Shown piece after piece: positions 1 through 10,300 of a stretch of DNA of 64,000 nucleotides. The notes under the pieces are model-generated. The model was not told the origin of the DNA. It did no database searches and was given only the letters and a program-made list of their open reading frames with translations. Source of the DNA: Monocercomonoides exilis (lineage: Eukaryota; Preaxostyla; Oxymonadida; Polymastigidae); contig LSRY02000034.1 of the NCBI GenBank assembly GCA_001643675.2, positions 248,001 through 312,000 of the forward strand, written 5' to 3'. The position numbers and the translations under genes were made by a program. The first letter of the stretch is position 1. The number at the start of each line of letters is the position of its first letter.

Positions 1-231
1 CAACAGACTCCATGTGCCACCATCGAGTATGCCCTCACTGGCTTCATTTCCCTCCTCCAAGACTCCACACTCCCTCTCCTTACCTCAATATTTGTTCCCA
101 TTCAAACACTCACTTACAGCGCAGCTGATACAAAAATCACAGGAAATGATGAACTTAATCTGTTTTCATCGAAATTTCTTCCATTTTCCATGTCAGAAAA
201 ATTCATGAACTTTCACAGCTTTTTCAACTGA
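1..231 (+). pseudogene. 3' part of a Pmp-like surface protein reading frame (partial, cut by window edge)
   Basis: Frame 1 is open from the first base to a TGA at 229-231. Its start reads QQTPCATIEYAL, which resembles the 'PC.TI.YA' segment that follows the Cys-containing turn in the Pmp-like (chlamydial polymorphic outer membrane protein-like) proteins abundant in oxymonads; the rest is Ser/Leu/Thr rich as in those proteins. The 5' part lies outside the window. Downstream I see no continuation of the repeat pattern, no membrane segment and no kinase tail, so this is either a truncated relic or one exon before an intron I cannot place. The family link rests on pattern resemblance over about 40 residues. 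Confidence 0.35.
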
Positions 232-380
232 AGCGTATATCATCATTTATTTTTCTGAACACTTGACTTCCACTCAAAAACTAATATTTCTTTAATTATT
301 CCCTTTCTGATTTTATTTCTTCATTTTATGATCAAAATTCTCTTTTCTCAAAGAAATCATCTGTTTCTTCTCTTCAATTA

Positions 381-1377
381 GTGTGGTTTTTTTATCCGGA
401 CATTTTTTTTATCCGAACATTTTTTTTCATTGGCGTTTCTCATTAAATAAAAACTGAAAATAGAAAAAGCATATTGAACCAGGTTTGAATACATATTAAA
501 TGTCCATACAAAAAATTTTTCTTGTTAATTGTTGTTTTTGATGAAGATCTTGGGAATTTTTAATTTATTTTTGATCATTTGTTTTGTCAATTTCACACTT
601 TCTTTCTTTCTTTGTTTATTTTTAACTATAAGGCGATGAAACACACACAATGAAGTTTTATTATTGCAAATGTTATTTGTCTTTAACTATTTTTTCGATT
701 GTTTTTCGCATTTCATCATTTTTATGAAAATTTTTGAAAACAGAAAATAAAGAGAGACACAATGTTTATTTTATGTTTCATGTGATGTGCATGAAAAGAA
801 GACAACTTGTATTGTGTATTAACCATGCTAAAAATTTGTGAAATGTTGTTAATTTCACAACATAAAAAAATTATTGATAAAAACAAATATGCTCATTTCG
901 TTTTTTGCTTCATTTAACATGACATATAAATTTGTATATTTAAACATTTTTATCTAATTTTCATGATGCTTTGGTTAACAAAAAATAATATGAAATATAT
1001 TTTTTGGAAATTACAGTTTTTCAAAAATTTTCATATAAATGATGAAATGCGAAAAACAATCGAAAAAATAGTTAAAGACAAATAACATTTGCAATAATAA
1101 AACTTCATTGTGTGTGTTTCATCGCCTTATAGTTAAAAATAAACAAAGAAAGAAAGAAAGTGTGAAATTGACAAAACAAATGATCAAAAATAAATTAAAA
1201 ATTCCCAAGATCTTCATCAAAAACAACAATTAACAAGAAAAATTTTTTGTATGGACATTTAATATGTATTCAAACCTGGTTCAATATGCTTTTTCTATTT
1301 TCAGTTTTTATTTAATGAGAAACGCCAATGAAAAAAAATGTTCGGATAAAAAAAATGTCCGGATAAAAAAACCACCC
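381..1377. mobile_element. 997-bp foldback (MITE-like) element with about 365-bp terminal inverted repeats and TA flanks
   Basis: The left arm (381 to about 744) is repeated, inverted and almost unchanged, at about 1013-1377; the spacer of some 270 bp holds no coding sequence. The outer ends are GTGTGGTTTTTTTATCCGG and its inverted copy, and both sides are flanked by TA (379-380 and 1378-1379), the target duplication of Tc1/mariner/pogo superfamily elements. Each arm begins with two direct copies of a motif of the type TTTATCCG(G/A)ACATTTTT, as expected for a doubled transposase-binding site. No transposase is encoded, so it would need a partner supplied in trans. The near-identity of the arms suggests fairly recent activity. 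Confidence 0.85.
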
Positions 1378-4300
1378 TATATCAGAAATTTCTTCAAAAA
1401 CATTTATTTTTTCACTTTCCGATTTTAACATGATTGCATCCAATTCGTGCTTGCATCTCAAATGACTTCCCTTCAAATATGGCTTTTCCCAAAAATCGCT
1501 TTATCAAATTGTTTCATTTTCCGCGACTAGTCGAAGGTTTGTGGAATTGTTAAATCTGAAAATGTCCATTCTGATCCTAACTAAGTATCTCTTTATGCCT
1601 TTTTGTTTATAATTTCTGTGAATTCCTTCAGATTCCAAAAAAAAGGCAAAATCATCCTCTTTTTTTGATTTCGCACAGATTGATCGGCTTTCTACGACTC
1701 AAAATCACCCCATTGTAATTTTATTTAGGCTGTTTTTTTATGAAAGAATGAATATTCATTTTGAATCTCTTAATTGATGCTGAAGGCAAAATCTACTGTT
1801 GGATCTGAGGGATGTTGAATGAAATAAATAATCAACATCATTTCTGTGATTCATTGAGGAAGCCGAAGAAGAATGCGATTTGAATCAGATGAAATGAATA
1901 TGTCTTGATGGCATTATTTTCATCATCAGAATAATTAATGTAAAATGAAATGAATGTGTGTTTGGTGAATAGATGTTGAGAGGAAGATATGTGAATAAAA
2001 TAATTTTCGGTTCAATTTGGTGGAGTTGCTAATTGAAATGCACAAATACGTGGGAAGGTCAATTGTCTGATCAGAAGGAAGTGAAAGGATTGCAATAAAT
2101 ATGAAGAAGAAGTTGAGAGGAAGATTTTAACGATATTAAAGATGGCACAGTTAGTGCGAAAGAACAAGACACTGAAGCTGAGAGGAAGGAAAAGAAGAAG
2201 GTGAATAGGAAAGCCAAAAGGAATAGGATGAAAATGAAGATTGTTGAGATGAAATTAAAGAAAATTCGAAATAGAATAGAGAAGTTGATGTTGAAAATGA
2301 AGAAATAACATTGACTAAATCTTTTTCCACCCGTATGTGCTTTTATTATCATCTTCCACAGTTTTTTCCCATTTTTTCTTCTACCTTCTTTTTTCTTTTC
2401 TCCCTCTTCTTCTCCTTCATTCTCAACCAATACCCTCATCATCACCATAATCCATTTTAACTATTCCACTCAACTGACCTTTCTGATCATCTCTTTTTCT
2501 TCCATCGCGATGGCTGCATCAACACAAGGCAGACATTTCATGCAGTGTGTTTCGACAATGATAATCTTCCCTTTTCAGCAGCTGGTTGATGAACTTTGCA
2601 ACAAGTGCTTGTGTAACATTGCTCATTTAGCACTCGCCAAAATATCATCCAGCACAAACACCCTCTTCCTCATCCAACAAAATGGATTGAGTTTCTTCAA
2701 AGTTGTCCTCATTCTTCACCATTTCCTGATTGGTTATTTCTTCATTCACTTCACTTCTGCTTCTTCTTCGTCTTCATCTTCATCTTTTTCTTTGTTTTCA
2801 TCCATGTTGGGAAGAATAGTAAAAATCTTGTTCCAGGCAACATGATTGAAAGAAGATGGAGTGTGGAAGAGGATGCTGGATTTGATGGTATTGTTGAAGA
2901 TAAAGAGAATCTGGAATGGGAAGGAGGGAATAATGGATTTGTGATGAATTGAAGAAGAAGGAAAAAAATAAATCAGAAAAAGAAAAGATGGATTAAATGT
3001 TTATCAGTAACAGAGAAAAAAATGAAAGAATAGAAAACAATAAACATTTCCATATTTTTTTACTTGCACTCCTAAGACGTATTAGCCACATTTCCTCTCA
3101 ACTGACCTTACCATTCCAAACAGATTTCATCTCTTTGAATTAATGCTAGCAGTGCTGACTTTCAAAGAAAACAAGGATGAAAAGGAGAGTGCGCGAATCC
3201 ACTGGTGGAGAGGGAGGAGAGGAAAGGAGAGAGAGAGATGTTGCAGAGGATGTGAAGAGGAAAAGAAATGATGAAGGATGAGTCATCGAGACCATTCAAC
3301 ATGATGAAGGCGAAGCGGAGAATAAGAGGAAGGAGGAAAGACGAGTGTGACAAGAAGAGGCTGATGATACAGCAGCTTCAAAAATTGTCAGCGATGATCT
3401 TAATTTATCTTTCTCTTGTTTTCCCTCACTTTCACTCTTGAAAACTTCTGGACTTTCGAATTCTGTTTTGTTGCTTTTTTCGTATTCTCTTTCCTTTTTG
3501 TTGGTAACATCAAAGCGACTCTATGCAAATGGTGCATTCATCAGGCTTTTCATAATATCAATGCTATTATAATTTTTAATATTGTTTTCTTCTTCATCTT
3601 TCCCTCCTTTTCTACCTCTTCTCCCTCTTCTCCCCTTTTGAATATGCAGATAGTCTCGTTTGCCCGCAGAAGTGTCTCCATTCCATTCATGTCTGCTTTC
3701 TTCAACGAGTGACCGTTGAGAGATGCTCTGAGTGATTCAACGATTCTGATTGAAGGAAACAAGACAAACACTTTCAAAAGGAAGACACTGCCAGAAGCTC
3801 AATAAAATAAACAAGATGAATGTGAGTGCCTTCAAAAGTGATTGCAGGTTGCTTTTGAAACCATCAAAACAACACAAAATGATGATTTTCCAAAAAACGA
3901 AACAAGTGTCCTTGCAGACAAATACACGTCAAGTGGCATCGCTATAAAATGATTAATGTATTGAAATGAATTCATAATACAACATGAGCTTGGTTCTGCA
4001 TGTTGCATTAATCTTCCTTCTCCTTTTCGAATTCTTTCATCTTCGCTCAGCTTCAAAATCTTTTAGAATAGAATCTCTTTCAATGCTTGACTATCACTGT
4101 TGTCCATTGTTGCTTCGAGCAGCTTCTTTGGCATTCGGCTATCATGTTTCCAATCAAAAAAAAAATGTTCATAGTGAAGGCTTAATCCCCTCCATCAATA
4201 CTCCTTCAGCCTGACAACCCACTCAAAAAAGGAACACATTACAAAAGAATCCCAATGATCTATTATTTTTATCAATCATGAAATCTGAAACGTCTTCAAA

Positions 4301-4979
4301 AATCATCAAACACTCTGAAATTGCAGAAAAAGTCATTTCGATGAAGAAATGCTTCCAGATAACTCTTAATGTGAGTGTCGAAAAAGAAAAATAAATGTCT
4401 GAATTTTTATTTGAAGAAGCATTGAAGTGCATATACGATTTGTGAACAACTGCTCTTTTTTGTCTCTTCTTTGAAAAGTTCTTTTCATAGTCTTTTGGCT
4501 TCTTCTTGTTGCTCAGAATGCAGAAATAAAAATTATATTTTTTTTCATTCAACACCAAATATGTGGAATATTTATCATTTCGTTGAAGATTTCAATCGAA
4601 ATTTCATTCACTTCAATGATATGAATGATTGTTGGTCCGATCAGAAAGAAATAAAGTTATTTCGTATTTTGCAAAATCCTTCCAATACTTTGGCTTCTTT
4701 GTAACGCCTGTTAATCATTCATTTTCCTTTAAAAAAAGGAATTGAGTTTGGCCTTTATTTTGTTTTGTCAATTATAAACATGGAAAGTTATTTTTGATGA
4801 TATTTTTTTATTTGAAGTTTTTAAGCATATTGATCTTTTCCATAACAGAAAGAATGGAAATGCTCAAAAAAGATAAATGCAATAATGATGTTCAGGAGTC
4901 TTCCCTTTCAGAGAAATTTTCGAGTTTTCTTTTATTGTTGAATTTTTTTTGATCACATGTTTTATGATTTTTGATGATC
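1378..4979. other. Gene-poor AT-rich stretch, no supportable gene
   Basis: Only short open frames (up to about 125 codons) of low-complexity composition occur here on either strand. Several, for example around 2510-2845 and 3984-4214 on the plus strand, are Ser/Phe/Leu rich and could be debris of surface protein genes, but I find no recognisable motif, splice pattern or paired repeat that supports a gene. Confidence 0.4.
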
Positions 4980-5083
4980 ATGGAAGAATTGTTCTCTTTG
5001 TTAGAGCATTGCCCAGAAAGCGAGCAGAAACAGAAAATCGAAGAAATGAATGAAATAGTTGATGAAATGAATATGAAAGAATT
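4980..5083 (+). pseudogene. 5' fragment of KMEEEGYE-family gene (copy A), cut by the DIRS insertion
   Basis: ATG at 4980 opens a frame reading MEELFSLLEHCPESEQK and on to MNMK, then stops matching its paralogue at GAATT 5079-5083. Copy C (minus strand, 17517-18855) has the same N-terminus, KELFSELEHCKKDEQKQ. The rest of copy A resumes in the same frame at GAATT 12635-12639, on the far side of the retrotransposon. The two halves therefore belong to one gene of about 422 residues that was intact before the insertion. Function unknown: the family is charged, helical and intracellular-looking, without signal peptide or membrane segment. The host gene is now broken unless the element is removed. 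Confidence 0.85.
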
Positions 5084-5155
5084 GATAGAACGCAGTGAGA
5101 CAGGATTTGCTCCTCAATAATGAGTTTGATCTTAAATTATGGGTGGTTTGAGTGA
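5079..5155. repeat. Left (3') terminal inverted repeat of the DIRS element
   Basis: The inner part, beginning TTTGCTCCTCAATAATGAG at about 5107 and running to GGGTGGTTT, is the inverted copy of the right terminus near 12551-12600 with one mismatch (AATGAG against AATTAG). The outer 35 bases are specific to this end and are the part copied into the internal complementary region. Confidence 0.88.
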
Positions 5156-5749
5156 AAAACTTCGCCCTACCAAATGACGTGGAAAAAGGGCGAGATGAAA
5201 AAACAAAACAATAGCATTAAAATTTAATAATAATAAAATAAAATAATGCATTGTCCGCTTCACTTCACCACCGACTTCGCCTTTGCCATGGTCTCGAAGA
5301 CCAGAGGGCAGGGGGCATACCCCTCGGAGCTCCCTCCTGCAGGCTGTGCAGGGATCCGGTGAGGCGAAAATTAAAAACGGAGCAGAAAGAAAAACCACTC
5401 TCGCTTTCGCGAGGCGTGGAAAAGAAAACTGCGTGTATTATGCTCTGCCTCCCACTCTTCTGCTGCATCAGCAGAGCAACCCCAATCATCACACACTACA
5501 TATTAAATATTCAATTCTTCTCTGTAAAAACAATAATAGTCTTGTAAAGGAGTAGGATCATGCTTGAACTTTTTATTTGTTTCCACGTTTCTCAAAAAGG
5601 TTCTAGGTGCACATTAATATCTTCGGGCGGTTGATCTTTACCTCTATCCTTTTATATCTCGCCCTTTTTCTCGTCATATTCCTCCAAATATGTTTCTCTC
5701 TTACGCACCCAGCCGCTCTGAGTCTCTCCATCCGCGTTAGTATTATTTC
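5156..5749. other. Non-coding 3' region of the DIRS element
   Basis: Between the left terminal repeat and the internal complementary region I see no domain-bearing frame. Short overlapping frames at 5251-5555 are composition-driven. A TTATATT-rich stretch and a G+C-rich patch (5270-5370) are present. It probably carries the 3' untranslated region of the element's transcript. Confidence 0.5.
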
Positions 5750-5839
5750 GGAGCAAATCCTGTCTCACTGCGTTCTATCAATTCGCAATAAAGCGAATAT
5801 ACGAACGCAAGGAGCAGGTTTGCTCCTCAATAATGAGTC
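5750..5839. repeat. Internal complementary region (ICR) of the DIRS element
   Basis: Bases 5750-5784 are the reverse complement of the left outer end (5079-5114), and bases 5780-5839 are the reverse complement of the right outer end (about 12580-12639). The two parts overlap at AATTC. Read on the minus strand, the ICR is therefore the right end joined to the left end through GAATT, as predicted for the circle junction in the DIRS-1 replication model. It lies just downstream of the recombinase gene, where DIRS elements carry it. Confidence 0.92.
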
Positions 5840-5948
5840 TTGAAATCCCTCGTTCTCCTCTCTCCTCTGATCTTAAACCCTCATGCCTAGCACCTTGCCG
5901 TGCGGCGGATGACCAGAGGGACTGCGGATGAAGGTGCGGCCTCTATCC

Positions 5949-7330
5949 CTACTCCCTCCCCCTCTTGCGCTGTTTTCGGGGGGTTCTCGATCGGGTCTTC
6001 TGTACCTGAGCGGGCATGACAATTTGTCCTATGCTTCTCTCTCCGCGTTTCCTCCGATCGGTCTCGAGTTTCTTCTGCGAGGCAGGTTGTCTGCCCTCCG
6101 CCAGCTCCATGATGCTGCGGGGAATTATGGAAGGTGTCTCATCACCCCTGGTGGGTTGTGTTATATCGTCCTCATGATGCGAACTCTTCTCTCGAGTCGA
6201 CCCTCGTCTCTTCGAATTCTTTCTCTTGCTCGTCTCCGCTTCTCCCCCAGATTGTGATGTTTCTTCCGGATACTCCTTTGTTTCAGATTCTGTATTCTCA
6301 TTTGAAATTTCTTTTCCTTTGCTGTCCTTCTCCGACTTTCCTCCCTTCTCTGCCAGGGGTACTGGGCCACCGATTGTCTCCAGGATCCATCTCGTGTCCT
6401 GAACCGGTAACACGGTGTAATACTCCTGGGCTACTCTAGAGCCTGGCGCCCATCTCGCGTACGCATTGATTGCTTTCCAATCTGCATCTTGTTGTCTTGC
6501 TAAGTGTGTTATCACAGCGTGTCTTATCGAGTACGCGGTAAATGTGTCGGGTATTCCGTTCTCTCTCAGGACAGCCACTAATTCTTCTTTAATCCTCTGC
6601 AAGTTTGCAGGTTGCCTCCCCCTGAGATCGAACCACACATGTTCGTCTCTAAAGGTTGTCTTTATATAATCCATCCAGCGTTGGAGCGCTACAACCGCAT
6701 CGATACGTGGGTTTGGATGCTTATTTATAATAACCTTAACAGTCTCTCCCCCTGATGTTTTTGTTTGTACTTGTGTCTGGGCTAAATCATCTCTAAGTAT
6801 CGTTGTCCCTCTTCTCATCCTCTCCAGCTCTGCTGGTCTTAACGCACCAAATATCATGGTTAAAAATGAGAGCCCTCCTTTGGAGGGTCTGTGGGTCTTT
6901 CATATCGTGAGTGGCTTCTGCCCATTTCGTGATGATTGTCAAGTCCCACATCGATTTGTATCGTTTGCCTCTTCTTGGTTTCTCCCCCACATAGGTCTTT
7001 AGAAATGTCTCTATGTCTTTCACGTCAACCTTAGTCTCTCTGAAGAGGTTAATAGAATCCAGCACCTTCCGTACTGTCTGATTTATCACTCCACTTGAGA
7101 GGTTTGTATTCGAAAGTGTTTCGATGAACTCTGCCATAATCCATTTAGCATCTTTCGTTGTGAGGGGGTCAGTGTCATCCATGCTCTCTCTATCTAGAAA
7201 TTGCTTGAATCTTCGCAGGGCTCTCCACGTATCTCTCTCACTCTTCTGATTTCTAAGTATTGCTGCTGCTATGTCTTTTGCTCCAACGTGTTCTCCCCAT
7301 GTTAAGAAGAGGTCTCTCCCCTGAATATTC
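5949..7330 (-). CDS. DIRS tyrosine recombinase (split by a one-base frameshift)
   Basis: The N-terminal core-binding half is at the end of a long frame finishing at 6793; the catalytic half is in the frame 6857-5949. Catalytic features visible are the box I arginine (FGALRPAELERM), the box II segment SIRHAVITHLAR, and the tyrosine in RVAQEYYTV. The two halves join at a run of five A bases on the plus strand (6862-6866): one base fewer would make them continuous. This could be a mutation, an assembly error or programmed frameshifting. After the catalytic tyrosine follows a Lys/Glu/Ser-rich tail of about 150 residues. The upstream frame stays open, overlapping the RT gene out of phase up to 11565, as YR and RT frames overlap in DIRS-1. 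The enzyme would insert the circular DNA copy at a short matching target. Confidence 0.85.
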
Positions 7331-10300
7331 TCTTCTCCAGTATAACGCTTATTACCTCTCCTGGGGGTAATTTCCAGCCTTCCCTTCTCATCTTCGTTCC
7401 CGGTGTCATGCACTCCTGAAAGGTCCCCAGGGTCTTTGTCAAATGCCCAGGCTGCAGTAGCGGGGTCCAGGTCTGCCCCCGCCAGGCTGGCAGAATCAGA
7501 ATCGTCAGATTCCTCTGAGCTTCGTTCATCTTCTCTTTCATCACTCGTCCAATGTTTCTCAGGAACGGGTGGACTAGCACTATGTCGTCTTCTGGTGTTC
7601 CTTCCTCTCTCTTCCTTCTCATGGAGGATAGTCTCCAAGTACTTCCGCAGGGCACCGGCGCAATCTGTTCTGAAATTGTATCTAGTGTTCTCGGTGCGAT
7701 TGACTGTAATATCTCTGCGACTTTCTCCCCCTTCAGTGCATAGTCCGGCTTCTTCGCCATCCGGCTGAGTGCATCTGCTTCCGTGTTCTGCTCTCCCGGG
7801 AGATGTTCCGTCTGTATTGTTAAGTCCAGGCTGTTCAGTTTCTTCTCCAATGCTCTCAGTGTTGGGATGAGCGATGGCGCTCCCCTTTTCTTCTGGATTG
7901 TCCATCTCGTGGACATGTTGTCTGTCTTCAGACGAATATGATCTATCTTCTGTTCTTTCAGCCATGCTCCTTTCCTTTCCAAAGTCCTCAACACTGCTCT
8001 GGACTCCTTCTCGTTTATCGCTAATGCGCTCTCCTGGAGGGTCCAACTCCCGTGGACATATATCTTCTCCTCTTTGTTCTCTGTTGGTATTGTTAATACT
8101 GCACACCATCCCAGCTCCGAAGCGTCCGTTGTTAGCTCTGCTGGTCTGTTCCTTCTCCTCAGACTCCTTGGTCTGTTCTCTCGCAGAGTTTTCCTCCAAT
8201 GTGTTAATTCTCCTAACATCATTGGGTTGGGTATCACTGTCCCGTTCCAGCCTCCGCGGGCTATTGCATGCCTCAGCACGTATTGCATGCGCTTCATCCA
8301 CAAGCTCGCTGGTGGGTGTTGTAACCTCACAAAATTCAGCCTCCCGAGGAGTGCTGCTAAGTCCCTCGTCTTTTGTCTCCTCCTCTTCCTTGCATGTGCT
8401 ATCCACTTTTGCACATCCTTCAGGAGAAGCACTCTCTTCCTTTCTTGGAGCGTCACTTCCATCTTCTCTGAGTTCCACAGCCATCCCAGAAACTCCACGC
8501 CACTTGTGGGTTCCAACTTCAGCTTCTCTTCTGAATGTCTCCAGCCCAGATTTCTCAGGAACTGGGCTATCTCCTGTGAGATCGATCTCAATGCATCCCT
8601 GTCTGGGTGCATGAGGAGGATGTCGTCCAGATATATAACCAGCTTTACCTTCCAATATTCTCTGATATATGACGCTGCCCGTCTCATTATCTTCGTGAAT
8701 ACTCTGGGCGCGTCCTTTGCTCCAAATGGCATCCCCACGTAAGTGTAGCATTGCCTTTGAAAGCTGAAGCACAGAAAGGGACTGAACTGCTCGTCCACTT
8801 TGACATGTTGATAAGCACTCGATATGTCGAGCGTAGTCATCCAATCGTTCTCCTCCAGGAGTTCCACAACTGTCTCCTGGGAATCCATCTTGAAGTGTTT
8901 CCCTAGCACTTCCTCGTTTAAGATTCTGCAATCCAGAATCTTCCTCCACTTCCCATTCTTCTTCCGGACCATAAATGTCGGGTTGAACCACTTTACCTCC
9001 GACTCCTGTATGGGTTTCACCACTCCTTCCTTCAATTCCTCCTCTAAAAGGGACACATAATTGTTTGTCATCTCTGTTGTTCCCCGAAACTCTTGTCTGT
9101 GCCTTCTCTCCTCGAGTGAAATTGGGGATTGGGGATCTTTCCATCGGGCTTTTATACCACGGCTCACTAGTTTGTCCCCCCCAATCTTCCTCCACTCGTT
9201 CAGCCTGTTCACTAGTCTCCCAGGGAGTGGCTCCTTCGGTGGTCCCACTGCTGCGCAACTCCTCACTTCTGGTGTCCTTTGACCAGTCTGGATCTGTGCG
9301 GTCTCTTTCCCTTCGAGAGTATCTGCAGTAGCTATCTTCCAGCTCTCCTCCAGGGCGCTCCCAATTAGGGACTCGATAACAGTCCCAGAAGCTCTCCAGA
9401 CTTTCTTCACTACCTCCCTCTCGGGTTCCTGATCGTTCACCTGTTCTGTCCCGTGGGGATATACGGAGTCTTCCTCTGTGTTCTCTCTCCCTGTTCCCAT
9501 CTCGCGATCTATCGAGCTTTCTATATCTATCCTCTTCTTTTGGTCGGATGGGCTCAGTGCCTCTTCGTTGCTCTCGCAGACTTCCAAGGGTTCCTCCCCT
9601 GTGCTTGTCTGTCGATTGATTGGGACCTCCCGTAGTACTGTCATTCCCCTGAACTCTGACAGCATCATGTCCGTCCCTGTCTCGCGGCGAAGCGCGGCTC
9701 TCTCTTCCCTCTCTGTCTCGCGGCAAAGCGCGGCTCTCTCTTCTCTCTCTGTCTCGCGGCGAAGCGCGGCTCTCTCTTCTCTCTCTGTCTCGCGGCAAAG
9801 CGCGGCTCTCTCTTCTCTCTCTGTCTCGCGGCGAAGCGCGGCTCTCTCTTCTCTCTCTGTCTCGCGGCAAAGCGCGGCTCTCTCTTCTCTCTCTGTCTCG
9901 CGGCAAAGCGCGGCTCTCTCTTCTCTCTCTGTCTCGCGGCGAAGCGCGGCTCTCTCTTCTCTCTCTGTCTCGCGGCAAAGCGCGGCTCTCTCTTCTCTCT
10001 CTGTCTCGCGGCGAAGCGCGGCTCTCTCTTCTCTCTCTGTCTCGCGGCAAAGCGCGGCTCTCTCTTCTCTCTCTGTCTCGCGGCGAAGCGCGGCTCTCTC
10101 TTCTCTCTCTGTCTCGCGGCGAAGCGCGGCTCTCTTCTCTCTCTGTCTCGCGGCGAAGCGCGGCTCTCTCTTCTCTCTCTGTCTCGCGGCAAAGCGCGGC
10201 TCTCTCTTCTCTCTCTGTCTCGCGGCAAAGCGCGGCTCTCTCTTCTCTCTCTGTCTCGCGGCGAAGCGCGGCTCTCTCTTCTCTCTCTGTCTCGCGGCAA

